Below are positions 35,649-48,224 of a DNA stretch of 64,000 nt, in pieces (positions within the stretch are counted from its first letter, which is position 1; each line of letters starts with the position of its first letter). Where the stretch lies: NCBI GenBank assembly GCA_036583965.1, contig JAZBQD010000027.1, forward strand, positions 10,331,187 to 10,395,186, in the 5' to 3' direction. Position numbers and translations under genes: made by a program. This DNA comes from Prunella strophiata. Taxonomy: Eukaryota; Chordata; Aves; Passeriformes; Prunellidae. The notes below the pieces were generated by a model. The model did no database searches. It worked only from the letters and a program-made list of their open reading frames with translations, and was not told the DNA's origin.

Positions 35649-37060
35649 TGGGATATTCAGCTTAGAGAAGACTAAGCAGAAATCATTTTTGAGGAATGAA
35701 AGTGCTCAATTTCTCACTGGTTGTGGTGTATGGCTCTCGATCACATCCTTACCTGCTGCAGGAAGATCAGTAAGCAGTCTTCATGGATAAGAGCAGGGAT
35801 ATGGGCCCTCTAGCTCTTGTGAGTTCAGAAGAATGTGGTGGGGATGGTTTGAGTAGAGCTGGTCCTGCCTTGAAGCAGACAGTCATCACTTCTCCCCTTC
35901 TGCTTGCCCTGTGTGCTATACTTCTTCCTTTGCCCGTACACTGGGGCATGGGCTGTCTGCATTCCTTGGGACACATCACTGAAACTCAGTATGTGAGCAG
36001 GGAAAGAAGGGATATTTCCCTTGGGTGCTATGTACAGTCTGCACTCCCGTTCTGATGATGTCTGCCCAAATCCCAAATGTTTGAACTGGGAAAATCCCAA
36101 GGCAGACTTTACTATTTGGCAGTTCCTTTGGGCTTCAAGTAAGAACCAGGGCCACCTGTAACCACATGTGATACCTGAGGCCTCTCAGGTAAGGTCAGAA
36201 GGTATTGATTCTAGAGAAAGTGAGGACCACAATTATGTTCCTTGGCCCCATGTAGCCTGCAGCTACTGGACAAAGCAGAGAGGAGAATTTGTTGCCTTTG
36301 AGCTTAACCAGGGCAAAAGATTTGCCTTTTAAGTGAAATTCTGAGCTGTGGTTTGCTGAGCACAGTGCCATGGTCACTTTACCAAAAGCATCCTTGTCTA
36401 TGCAAGTGGTTGGAGACAGGTTGGCATTTGTGATTCTTTCTGTGCACATTGTTTTAGCTGCAGGCAAAAGGCAGAAAGGCAGCTGCTCAGACCTTGTGTG
36501 CTGCTCTTCCTGCTGAGTGCCATATTGCTCGGCTGCACCTCACTGTGCCTGCATTCCCCTTGCTGGGGGATTTGAACATCTGTCCCCTATACCAAGGAGC
36601 CTCCTGGTTTCCATCTGGCTGTGTGTGTGTGCTGCTGCTGAGGTTAAACATACTGCTCAGACCTTTGTTCCATGGGTCTGGTTGCTGCTTGCAGATTGAG
36701 GAAGGAGCTGGGAGTTGAAGGCACAAATGTGTGAAAAATGGCCTTTCCGAGAGTCCCATGGGAAAGGCAAGGGACAGAGCATCCCTGCATCCCAGCCCTT
36801 CAACTAGAGCTTTCCTTGAGTAGCAGCACAGGTGCCTAGTGCCTGAGAAAAGACCTAGTTTTCTTAGCATTTATTGGAAAGACAGGAGCTCCATGTAGGA
36901 GCATGAAAATAGGCTTTGCAGTTCTCCAGGAAGGTATGATAGGCTCTCAGATTTTCTAGCCTTGGGGTTTAAAAGGGAGAGTGACTGCTGCCATCACCAC
37001 CAGAAACAGCAGGCTGGTTTATGGTAGCCATTGGCTTACCTGTAAGTGGGAAGAACAAAT

Positions 37061-37121
37061 TGTTTTTCTTTTTTGTTTTTCTTTTTTTTTTTTTTCTTTT
37101 CTTTTCTTTTTTTTTTTTTTT
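37061..37121. repeat. Polypyrimidine (T/C) tract
   Basis: About 60 bases of nearly pure T with scattered C and one G, followed by GGTAGGGG. It includes a short TTTTC repeat. Confidence 0.92.
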
Positions 37122-37395
37122 GGTAGGGGATATTCCTGGTGCCCCATGCTGTGTGTGATGCACTATCCTACTGAAAGGGTTGGGACTTTGCTACTGGTGT
37201 CTTGGCTGGGAAAGTGTGGGTATGCAGCCTCTGCCCCATTGCACAGAAGCACACCAGGGCTTGGCTTTGGCTTCTCATGGGCTCAGTATAAAGCAGCCAG
37301 AGATGGTGAGCAGTGAGATGGGAGATACAGTAGTGGAATTTGTATATTAATAACTTGCAGTACTTCACACTCATTATAATAATTAATTAAATCAC

Positions 37396-37462
37396 TCAGA
37401 ACCCCAAGGCTACTAAGGAAGTTGATTTCAGAGTTAGGATTAAAAGTCTCCTGTCACCCTTC
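37396..37462 (-). mobile_element. MIR-like SINE relic (tentative)
   Basis: CCCCAAGGCTACTAAGGAAG, CAGAGTTAGGATTAAAAGTC and CTCCTGTCACCC follow the order of a reverse-complement tRNA-derived SINE (AAGGTCAC.CAG...GCAGAGCxGGGATTxGAACCC...CTGACTCC). Only about 65 bases are recognisable. Confidence 0.33.
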
Positions 37463-39189
37463 CCCCATGCTGGCATAGCACTTCTGGCTTCATCCTGGCT
37501 TTTGCTCTTTCCACTTGCAGGTTTCCGTGCTTGAACTCTGCCTGCAGCCCAAGGACTGAATCTATCAAAGTGACTTTTCTAAGAACTGGCTGAAAAGTCT
37601 ACAGATATGATCCACTTTTGTTTAGAAAACAACCCATCTTTTGCCCTTGTCTGGGCATAAACTTACTTTGTGGCCTGCTGAGGAGGGCATCTCTCATCAC
37701 TCTGAAGCATGAGCCCAGACAGGGTCTATGCCACAGTGACTGGTTTTCCCAGTGCCTAGGCACTGTCTCCTACAGATCAGGACCATCTTCTCCTTGGGTG
37801 CTCTGACATGAGTGCTGCTGCCATCTTTATAGGGCATCAAAGCTCCTGAGCAAATGGCCATTCCCAAGCTCACTCAGTACCCATCAAGCTCTCAGCAGTC
37901 CCTTCTGGGTGTCAGTAGGTGTGGTGGGGCAAGATGCTTTTATTTACTGACAAACATGCACCTTTCCTTCCTTGTGTTCAATGTTGTGTTGCAAAAGCTC
38001 ATAATCATGTTGTTTGATGTTTTCCTGGACATCCTATCCACAGCTGAAATTGTAGGTCTCACTCATGAGATCAGCTGATGGATCAGCTCCATCCACCTCA
38101 CCTTTCTTTGAGCCAGGACACTGGCATTTCAACACTGCACTCAAAATACCTTAAAGCAAATGATTTACATTAAGCCATGCAGGATGGAGTGTAGTTGAGC
38201 TGTTGTCTCTCCTCCAGGCATTGGTTGACATCCCAAATGGTTTTAGTGGTGTGGAGATGAAATGTCAGTGTACTGGTCTGCCAAGTGCTCCTCCTGCATG
38301 CATCCTGCAGGTGTGTTTTTAAACAAATTGAAGATATTTATTGTATGGTTTTGTGCCAGTTTCAGGAAAGCCTGTTCTCTGTGCTCTTCCAGTGTGGTAA
38401 CCTCTGTCAGCCTGGCCCTGACTGATGCTGTTAATATTTGAGAGATTATTTGGGATCTCTGCCTTGGCTGCTCTCCTCACTCCAGGAAGAGCTGTCCTGT
38501 GTGGACACTGCAGCTGCCAGAGGAGTGCACTTCTTGTCTGACAGTGTGTTTTGGAAGAGGCAGGTCTACCAGGACTAAGGGTAGCACGAAACTTTCAAAG
38601 AGCTAATTGCTAGCCTCCAGCAGATCCAGACTGGACCTTTATTTCTGTAGGTGAAGATCTTTCAGCCTCCCTGGGACATGTCATTCTGTTCTTGCCTTTT
38701 GGCACCAACTGTATTTGGCCACTGCAGTGGAGGGTGTCCCCACACCTCTGCTCAGCCCTTCCAGGTAGGAAGGAGCTGGTCTTGGCAGAGCTGGCAAACC
38801 AGAAACAGCTCTGAGTCTGTGCTGTGTTCTGGGTCTCCCTTTGCCATTGTACCACTGTCTGTTTTGCCCATATGGAGCTGGTTCTGCTGCACCATTCCTT
38901 CCCCTGTGGGGACAGTCCATGCAGATCAGGAGGTCACTGATCCTCTGCTGGGGACTCTGCCACATGCAGTTTCCAGTGACCTCCCAGGAGCTGCACACAG
39001 ATTGTCTGCTCTAAGCAGTGGAGGTGCATGGTCATTCCTCTTGGTGCAGGACAGTTCTAGCAACACATTCCTTGCTCAGCCTTCCCTATGGGGCCCAGCT
39101 AAATCCAGTTGTAAGAATGGGGCTGATGTGCTGTGGGGATAGGGGCTCTGACAGATCCAGGAGACAGTAAAGCCATGTGACTGAATACC

Positions 39190-39325
39190 AGACTGTGTTT
39201 GCTCTGCCTAATTATCAAAAGTATGAGTTTGTTCTGCTAGGTGCACATTATGCCTTTATTGTGGTGTAATTATGCCAGCTGCCTATGTTTAGTGTCATAA
39301 AAAGGAATAAAATGCCCATTACCCG
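39190..39325. promoter_or_regulatory. Candidate AT-rich conserved element
   Basis: CTAATTATCAAAAG, GTGCACATTATGCC, TTATTGTGGTGTAATTATGCC and GTGTCATAAAAAGGAATAAAATGCCC give repeated TAATTA/ATTATG cores and a RUNX-like TGTGGT in 135 bases. No repeat or ORF explains them. Confidence 0.27.
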
Positions 39326-40279
39326 CCTAAAGAATTCTTCTTGTGGTTTTTTTTTATTTTTATTGCTCTGGAGTACACAGTGGGGATATCTTTGGTCGGC
39401 AATTCTCCATGCAAAATAGCTAGTGAAATACTGTGCCTTTCAGAGAGCTCCTCCAGCCAGCAGCCTGCAAAGGCAGCTGGCCCACGAGCCTCACCTGGCG
39501 CTGCCTCTGTTGCTTTCTGCCAGCCTGATCTGGTAGTCAGAATGGTGAAGCCACCACAATGCCTTCCTCTGCAGGAGTTTGACAGCATTTTCCTGCTGCC
39601 ATCCAGGTCCCAAAGCTCCCTCCTGCTGACACAGCACATGAGAGGTGCAGGATGCTTTCCAAGCCTGGGAAAAGATGCAGCCTCTCTACCTGCTGACCTG
39701 CTCAGGAAGACACAGTGGTGCCTAGGTCTGGCTGAGGTATTTTTTGGGCAGAATGCTGTGTTAAGGAGTCCCATGCCATGGGGAAGCACTTAAGGTTGTT
39801 GAGGGAGCATCCCAGAGAGATGTGCAGCTGGGAGCCAGGCATTCCTTTGCCCTGCCCTGTCTGGAAACACAAGCCAAGTGTCATGAACCTGCAATGGCCT
39901 GGTGGTGCTCTTGCAAGAGCAGGGATACCAAGCCTCATCCCCCAGCCTGCCCACAGCCCCTGAAATTGGGTTTTGGCTGCTTTGAAGGTTTCCTGTGGTG
40001 TCTAAATATCTAAGGCCATGTTTCTGTGGTGCTGAGAGATGCCTCAAAGGAGCCACATCCTCCAAGAGCTGAGGTTCTGTGCAAACACCAATTACTGAAA
40101 CACGTACCCTGCCAGGGAACAGCAGCAGGGGGCTTGCTTTGTGTGTGTAAGTCCTAGGGGCATTTTGGTGATATTAAGTAATTTCTGATGGAAAAAAAAA
40201 TAAAGAAAGCCCCATATCCAAATCCCACATCTTCAGAGGTTTTTAATAGCTGCCTCTCTGCCTTTCCTTCTTCTAGTGT

Positions 40280-40700
40280 TTCAGTCTCTAATTGGAAACT
40301 GACTTTATTAGCCTCATTAGGAATGGTTAGTGCTGGCTATAGATAGCTCTTAAATATATGGTTTCGATGGATGTTAAATCTTTTGGGTTAGTTGGCTTAT
40401 TTTTCAACTCGACGTTATGTTCAGCAGATCCCTGATCCCCCAGCCCAGCTATGCCACAGATACCTTGCACAATGTCCCTTTTAATTCCCTCCACTTATTT
40501 TTTACGTCAGGTGTTCCTTGAAGTGGCCTTCACAGTTCTCCACCCTTTCAGCCGATGACTACGTCAGGGGAAGATGGACTTGTGCCTCCCTGCAGCTTCA
40601 TTGCATATGCACACGCTGTCTGCCCCGGCGGCACGATTGCCTTGGTGAAGAATCCAAGGGGCTGCTGATAGCAATCATTGATTAAGAGGGTAATTGTCCT
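40280..40700. promoter_or_regulatory. Candidate conserved element with paired CRE-like half-sites
   Basis: TACGTCAGG occurs twice (40503-40511 and 40560-40568), 57 bases apart in the same orientation, each containing the TACGTCA CREB/ATF half-site. The block also has TGGTTTCGATGG, CAACTCGACGTTATG, GCCCCGGCGGCACGATTGCC and GCAATCATTGATTAAG, so about ten CpGs survive in a CpG-poor neighbourhood. Confidence 0.35.
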
Positions 40701-41589
40701 GAAAATTCAGATTGATCAAAAGGCAGAAATGATAACTTGTGTAACTGTGTTTAAAACCACGTCCTGTCAATAGGGGAGACTGAGACGTGGCGAGCAGAAA
40801 GCAGGGAGAATTGGATGTGCAAGCAGGTGAGTGTGCCTGTGGTTCAGGGAGGAGGGGGAGCCATTCTTCCTTGGGGTCCATAGCAGGATGTTTCTTGTCA
40901 CTGACGCTGGGCTATTGGAGATTCAATCACTTTTATCTTCCCCTCTCTCTCAATCCAAATGCCTTTTCATATTAGAAAATTAGAATCAGCTCTGCTCATG
41001 CAAGATTTATTAGCTCTGCTGAGCAATACCACAGAAGAGTAAATGATGTCGCATTTCAGGGGCTTTTTACACATTATGACCAAACTTGCAACTTCTTAAG
41101 TATTTTTCCATTGAGCCACTGCAGGATGTTAAAGGGATGGGGAGACAAACTTCTCTGTGGAAATAGTTCTGCACCAGTTCAGATGTCTTTTCTTTATTAT
41201 CAGAATGATTGGATTTGGATTCTAATACAGATCTTTTCTTTGGGCTCAGTTTCTGTGCTTATTACTCTGGAAATCAAACTCTGAGAACTGAGCCTGTTTA
41301 TCGCATTTTTTTCTTGGGTCCCTTTGTAAAAACTCTTTTTGGTGCTAAAATGGGTGTCCTTGGAGCTCTGCTGCTAGCTGGCACTCATTTACATCTGAAG
41401 AAGGCAAATCTTGTTTCCTGCTCCCTTTTTTTCCATTGTGTTTTGCACTTGGTGGCTTCTTTTTAAAATGCCTTCTGACCTTGTGTGTTACACAGCTCAT
41501 GTTTTGTGTAGTGATGGTCCTTTGGTCTTCAGGTAGTAGATGTTAAAGCTCTTTAAAGACATGAATGAATTTAGGCTTATACTACTCAT

Positions 41590-41705
41590 CAGATATTATT
41601 GTGGGGATACTGAGGCATGAGGGATTGGATGATTTTCCTGTGAATCCATATCAGAGATTGAAACAGAAATTAGGTCTCATGTCTCCTGCCTCTGGACTTC
41701 AGCCA
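41590..41705 (-). mobile_element. MIR-like SINE relic
   Basis: ATTATTGTGGGGATACTGAGG, GGATTGGATGATTTTCCTG, TCAGAGATTGAAACAGAAATTAGG and TCTCATGTCTCCTGCCTC line up in order with the reverse complement of MIR (GGGGAxACTGAGGCA...GTGACTTGCCC...GGGATTxGAACC...GACTCC). It is diverged but the most convincing of the MIR-like relics here. Confidence 0.42.
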
Positions 41706-44443
41706 CAAGGCTTGTTTGTGAGGCTTTTCACTTTCAAATTGCTTTGCAGGCATTAAATCCATGCAGAATCCTCATGGGCTGGCTGCACAGGAGGGTCACT
41801 CAGCCACTAGAGTCAGAACGACCAGTTGCTGGGAGCCTCTGCCTGAGCTGCTGTTCAGTTTTTCTCCCCATCTCAAAAATTAAAGCACTTGAGGTAGACA
41901 GTATTTCAGTGATGCTACCTACACAAATCCCTGGTGCTCTGCAGCATTTCACCCCTCTCAGAATGGGCATTTTGTAGCCCCCACACAAAAATGGCTGTTG
42001 CCGAGGTAAACACCATTTTTCTGCTAGATCTGGTTTGGAATATTCTCAAAAAGGGAGCAAATTTTTCTCCAGCCATCATTGTTTAGGAAAGTAGACAGTA
42101 CTACACAGGGATACTGATGCCACTGCTCAAGTGTCTCACACCAAAACCAGCATTAAACAGCAGAAGCTGGAATCAAGCTGTGGAAGGGAATAGTTCATTC
42201 ATAGCTTCATCTGCTGTCATTATGGTGTGGTGGAGCCCAGCACCTGCAGCTGAGCTTCTGCCAGTCTTTTGTCTATTTGGATCCAACTTTTTCTTGACAT
42301 GGCTGAGCTGCTGGGAGGATTGCAGTGCAGACAGGGTGGAGGAGAGGTTTGGGCAGCTTCATGGTTAATGCTCCAAACGCTCAGCAGTGTCCTCTGCTTG
42401 GAAGGTGTAAAGGGATCTTTAATAAACAATACTAATTGCATTTAAAATAACACCATATTTGGACCTGTCCAAGTGCCAGCCTAACTTGGTGTAAAGTTTT
42501 GCCGTTCATCTTAACAAAAGCCATTTCTGAAGAGCTGCTTAGAACTGTGTGTGGCTGGCAGGGAGGTTTCTCATCAGGTGTCAGTGCTTGGGAGGCAGAT
42601 ACACTTGACAGGCAGAAGGACTTGACTTCTTCCCCTTCCATGTACAAGCACTATGTATTATTCAGAGTCTTCTTAAGTCAATGCTGGGTTATTAATCGGT
42701 CGTTTCTCTGCATGTTAAATTTGCCTACTAATTTCAAGGCTCTGGAAGAGGACTGTGGGTATGAGATTGCACAGTATTTTCTTTCCCTCTGTGAGTCTCT
42801 GAACACCCGTATGTGCAATCTGTGGCTGCTACACCCCCTTGCTTTGAGTTCAGATGACTTAGTTCTGCCTGAGCAGCAGCTGCATGGGGAGGCGACGTCC
42901 AGGTTATTGATGTAATGTTCCTGTTTCCAGATAGTCACGGGTGACGGGGGGAGCAGGGGCAGGGCTGGAGCAAAAAAAGCCTTGTTGAACCTTGAGGGAC
43001 CAAACAAGACCCCCACAAACCACCTCCTAAGGACTAGGGTTGCTACAGTCTCTGGTGTGGTGTCCAGGTATGGGGCAGGCATTGCACATGGGCCAGGAGG
43101 GGTTTGATCCATGACATAGATGCTATCCACCTCCCCTTGGCTCGTGCTCTGTTTGCAGACTGATGTAATGAGTTATTTGCTGCTGGTTTGGAGACAGCCT
43201 CTTGCCTTGGGACTCTCTCTCCCCTGTACCCCAGCCAGACTTTATGCTCTGGTCTCCTCTCCCTCCACAGGCTCTGGCAGTGCTGCCTGTGGTAGGCAAG
43301 GCACGTGGGCCAGTAGCGCCTGCACATTCCAGGAATCACGTCAGCTGTCATTACTTACATTACCTTGATTGGGAACAGTCACTTATGTCACCGTTCATCA
43401 TCGCCTCTCTCCCAGGAGAGGCTGAGGAAGGAGGAGAGGAGCAGGAATTATAAAGCACTTCTGCAGTGCTCTGCCAATCCCACTGCTCTGTTGGCTGAAC
43501 ATCTGTCATCAGGCAGCTTGAAGAGAAGGTGCTTTGTCTGATGGATCTTCCCATTGTAGCCCCACAGGGAGGAGCCTTCTGCAACACCAGGACTGCCCCA
43601 TGGGAAGAGCACTGGGGACTCTTACAGAGTTTAACATGAAGGGAGTAATGCTGCTGCCTGGGGAGCTCTGTGGGGTACCACAGTAGAGCATGCTGGGCAG
43701 CTGGGGCTGCAGGATGAGCTCTCCTGGCTGAGGGCTGCTTTGGGCCAGGTGATTAGCAAAACTGTCTCCAGTCCAAATGAGTTAGAGCCTGGACTTGGAT
43801 GTTGTCCCCAGGTGTGACTGTGGAGGATTTCTGCTTATGTCTCAGGTGGGATTTCATCCTCCCTTTGGCCAGGAGCTCCAAATTCCCCGGATGAGAATGA
43901 GATCTGGGTTTTGATGAAGGAAAGTTCTTAATTCTAATGGAGAATTATCTAGAAAGTTTCCAGTCCTCTGCCACAACTGATTTGGGAATTTGATTCCAGT
44001 TCCAGCAATGAGTCTCTTTGACTCTGGTCCCCCTGGCAGGCTGGGGGACAACATGTGGCAGTAGCTGTGTCCATCTCTGGTGGCAGAGCCCATGATGCCA
44101 TGTGTGGTGAGGAAGACCGTTTGTCTATCCAGCAGTCTCCTGTGAATGAATTTGTGACTGAACTCAGGCAGGGTTTGAGAGGGTTAGAAGAAATAGGAGC
44201 TCTCTTGCTGTAGCCAGGAGGTGCTCCAGGGCTGTAAGGCCAGGTTCCCCAAGGCTTGTGTGACAAGGTTGTCAAGGCTGAAAGCAGGAAGGGTTCAAGA
44301 AGCACATGTAGCCCAGCAGGACACACTGGGAGGAGAGCCAGGATAGGAGAGGTCTGTACCCAGGGTCCAAAGTGGGGAAGGAAAAGAAGTTCTGTGGTTC
44401 TTTGTGTTTCTCCTTGGACCAGCTTGGTCACAGTGAGTGACCA

Positions 44444-44475
44444 AGTGAGTGTTACTCACTCAAAAGTGAGTGTTA
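44444..44475. repeat. Short palindrome and direct repeat
   Basis: AGTGAGT (44444-44450) and ACTCACT (44454-44460) form a 7-base hairpin with a 3-base loop. AAGTGAGTGTTA at 44443-44454 is repeated at 44464-44475. This is probably local slippage. Confidence 0.9.
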
Positions 44476-46525
44476 AAACACATGGAGAGACTGGCTGGAC
44501 ACCAGCAGTGGCACACAGGTGCTGCACACAGATGTGTGGGTAGGTCATGGGTGGCTGAAGCAGCCTGGTCTCAGCCTGTGCAAGGCATCTTGTGCAAGTA
44601 CAACCAGCAAGGTCTGACCTGTGATCCATCCTGTCGTTTAAGGAACTTGCACTACACAGAAGTGATGCTTTCTGTGTGCCAGGGCACCACTGCAGTTTCT
44701 CTTAGCTGAGTTTGAAGAGCTCTTGCTGTCCCCAGCTTTAGGTGTAGGTGTTGTTGTGTTGGATGGCCCAGGTGCATGGAGTTTGCTAGGCAAGAAAGAG
44801 ATTGAAAAGGGTACATGGAGCAGAGGAGAATTGTTCTTGAGGAAAGGTGGGTTTCCATGGTGGGTGGATAGCTAGTGAAGTGAGTAAATACTTGCTATAA
44901 ACATGTTCAGAGCATCTCTGTTTGAAGAACCCAGCACAGCTTTTCAGAGTGAATAGAAAGAGAGCCCGGGTTCAGTTCATATGTCTGTTTTCATTTCTTT
45001 TCTTCTTCTGGTCAACTGTGGCTGTAGATAAGAGTTTTCTATTTGAAGTTCAGAAGGGAAGGGAAACCCATTGTTAGAAGGGGAGACATTTTTTTTGCTT
45101 GATATCTATCTCCAGCGACACAGCGGAGAAGGAAAAGATTTGCTATGATAAAGGTAGGTTTAAGGAGAAAAAAAAAAAAAAGGCACATTGAGTGTTGCTT
45201 TTCTCTGTACTTCAAAGCCTGGAGTAATATGGAACAGTATAAAAGAAGAGAGGGGAAAAAAAACAACCTAGCCCAGCCTCTGCACGGGGGCTGAGAGTGC
45301 CATAATAGAGTACCATCCTGGCCAGAAATCCAGAGCTGTGCCTGAGCTGTTCATCTGGGCTTGGCATGGTGGAGTTCAGCATGCACAGCACCTGCCAGGA
45401 GTCCACAGGGATGGGCTGCAAGGGGGATGGATGCTCCATTATGGGGAAAGCAGAGGAAAATGTTTTGCAGGTGTGCATCCTGTGGAAGGACTGAACCAAG
45501 GGAAGTCACTCACTGGAAAGCAAATCAGGCAAATGTGGAAGCAGTATGGGAAAAATGTGCCAATAAACATTTAATTATTAAAATAACTTGGAGAGTGTAT
45601 GGAGTGTTCAATACAGCGTGGCAGAGTGAAAAAGCTAAACAGCACAGCTCTGGTGAAGGCTGTGGGTGGGAAGTATCTAAATGTCTCTGTCCTCAGGGCC
45701 AGTGGGGTTGGCTTTCTGGGGTCCTGGGCTGTAGCATCAGCATTTCCCAGGGCTCAGTTGATTCTGAACAAATAAGAGTAGAGAAGTGCTGGGGATGGGG
45801 TATCTGTGAGTGCCATTCCCTTGCTTGGAGCAGGCATGAGCATGCAGAGGGACTGCAGCTCCACAATCATCAGTGGGACTCCAGTGGCCTAAATGTGGAT
45901 TTGGGATGTGCAAGACAAGCAGGGTTAGGAGCTCCCTCCCAGGGAACAAGGCAGGGGACAGAGAAGTGTGGCCTGGGGAGCTGGGGCTTGTGACACCCCC
46001 ACTGCAGTTCTGCTCCCTTCATGCAGGCATCTCCTTTCCTCTGGCCCTCCAGCTAGACTGATGGCATGATGCTCCGTGTCATCATGGTTTTGGTCTTCAT
46101 CCCCATCCCAAGCTCCATGCATGATCCTGGCTTCTGGAACAGCCCTTATTGTGTCAGCCCGTTGCTGCTCTGCCAGCCTGTTCTGGGCTTGCTGAGCTGC
46201 TGGGACACCCCTGGAACAGACACCATCCAAGGCCTCCTGTTCCCCTCCAAGAAGCTGGTGCCTTAAATAAAGGAGAGAGCAAGCCTGTGCTGGAGGCTTT
46301 GCCTCTGTGGGAGTCTGGGGAGGAGCAGAACAAGAAACCAACAAACTCATTTTCAGTGCTGACCTGAGCAGAGGTTGAAAGTAAAAAGATTTCCAGCAAA
46401 CCTGGGCTGGTCAGGGTTGCTAACGAGCCTTTCCTTTGAGCAATATTTTACATTCTTTAAGGATGGCAGGGTGCTCTTGGGGAGAATCTGCTAAAGTAAA
46501 TGGCAGAGTCAAGTGTGCCGGCTCC

Positions 46526-46575
46526 TTTCTTTCCTTTTTCTTTTCCCTTTTTTTTTCCTTTCCCCTTTCTTGGTT
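46526..46575. repeat. Pyrimidine-rich tract
   Basis: About 50 bases of T and C (CTTTCTTTCCTTTTTC followed by T-runs) precede the candidate element at 46640. Confidence 0.88.
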
Positions 46576-46639
46576 CTCTTTATTATGTGGAGTTGCTCTG
46601 GCTCTTTCTCTCACTTCTGTTTCTCCTTTTGTTCTCTCT

Positions 46640-46860
46640 TTGTCTATTTATCACACTGTGAAGGTTGAAAGAGATGTTATTAATCTGGGAGAATGAAGGC
46701 AGGATTAGTGGTATGAATCGGATTTTGAGAGCTGTAATGATGGAAAGACTCGCTCTGCTGGCGGGCTGCGTGAGTTTGATAAATGGGGAGCACTCCAAAC
46801 TGACTCGCGCCTTCCTCCGCACTGCTCGCTTTGCCCGCTGGGGCGTGCCATGCTCTCAGA
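46640..46860. promoter_or_regulatory. Candidate conserved element, CpG-retaining
   Basis: AGATGTTATTAATCTGGG and GAATCGGATTTTGAG are followed by ACTCGCTCTGCTGGCGGGCTGCGTG, GACTCGCGCC, CCTCCGCACTGCTCGC and GCCCGCTGGGGCGTGCC, about a dozen CpGs in 150 bases. It is too short for a standard CpG island. No open frame with a coding look spans it. Confidence 0.32.
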
Positions 46861-48210
46861 TCTGCCAGCCATCCCACACCGCTCCTACCTGAACCAGAGC
46901 AAAAAGCCAAGGGTAAATCAGAGACAAATATCTCCCATTGCACTTAAAGAGATCATTTCTTTCAACATCTTTTTCAAACAGAGTCCTGTCAAGTTCTTGG
47001 ACAGCCTTGTGTGGAGGTAGGATCCTTCCTTGGAGTGTGGCTCGGAGCCATGGCCGTGTGTTATTGTCTCCTGCCGTGGCTTTGCGGAGAGCAGTGAGGA
47101 GTTAGTGTGGCTGCAGCAGAGCTCCCATCCTGCGAGGCACAATGAAGCAGGATCATCTTCATAGGGCTGCACCCTGCTGTGTTTACCTCCTGAGGACTGC
47201 ACCAGGCTTCAAAGCTCTTGTGGAGCTGGAAGAAAGCAGGGGCTATTTCATCAAAAGTTGCTTTGGAGTCTTTGCCCTGAAATCTCCTGAGTGAGGGGTT
47301 CTCCCCTTGCATGACATGAGCCAGGTTCCCTGTTACCAACCTTGGGGTGGGGCAAAGTATGCTCTGGGAATAGCCACAGAGTAACAGCCCCCAGCTATGG
47401 GCCAAAACAGGACTCTGGACAGCATCTTCAGTGAGTAGGGTTCTTTCCTGGGATCACCCATCACTGCATACTCACCCACTTGAACCCTTCTTCAACCCCA
47501 CCTTTGGGTATGTGGTGGCCCACATTGCACCCTGCAGAGCCAGAAAAGCTGGGGACAAACTCTTAGGTGTAGGTTATGTTGCACTTGGAAGCAATGACAG
47601 AACCTGCTGAAGTTATGCCACCAGGCATTCATATGTGGGGACTGCCCTCGTCCCAGGGTCCTTCGTGGGAGTCCTTACTCCACCCTCTAGTATGGCCTCT
47701 GTGGACATTTTGGGCTCACTGCTTGGTCATGGCTGGGCTTGGGTCTTGTGGTCCCACCCAAGAGCATGCATTTGCTGAAGTGAGATGTTGTTGTGTGAAG
47801 ACCATGTGCAATATGTTGGGAAGGTTTGGGTTCCTCAGTGCCCCTTGCCCCAGAGGCTGTAGGCATAGACTTGGCCCTACAAGTCCCCATCAGGGGGAAT
47901 GTGCCTCGTGGTGGTTGCAGGACAACACATCACTGCAAGGTTTGCATCTTGCCTGGGTTAAACAGGGAGTTACTGCTCAGTAGAGGAGGGGTAACAGCAG
48001 TGTGCAGGAGCAATCCTGCTTCCAAGGGGGAGTCAGACCACCAGGCAGCCCAGAGTTGTCAGTGTCCCTTTAACTACAAGGTAATGGACTCCCCCACGCT
48101 CAGGCTGAGCTCTGCTCCTGCCTTGGCAGGAACAGTAATGATTGTCAAGGTAGAGCTAATGAGACGTGCACATCTTTAAAGGATCGTGGCTTCCAAGATA
48201 AAATTAAAAG

Positions 48211-48224
48211 GAAAAAAAAAAAAA
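48211..48224. repeat. Poly-A tract
   Basis: An A homopolymer lies inside the sequence AAAAGGAAA...GAGAAATG; it is simple low complexity. Confidence 0.85.

Noticed and set aside
34836..37121. T-rich tracts as tails of antisense retrogenes
   Set aside because: No gene-like or transposon body, and no target-site duplications, were visible next to either tract.
45361..45993. Longest open frame in the window (210 codons, + strand)
   Set aside because: The translation is Trp/Cys/Gly-rich without any domain or repeated pattern, has no splice or promoter context, and such lengths arise by chance in 64 kb of moderate-GC intron.
46640..46860. CpG island or alternative promoter
   Set aside because: CpG-rich for only about 150 bases, with no TATA/Inr arrangement or downstream exon that I can support; kept only as a weak regulatory candidate.
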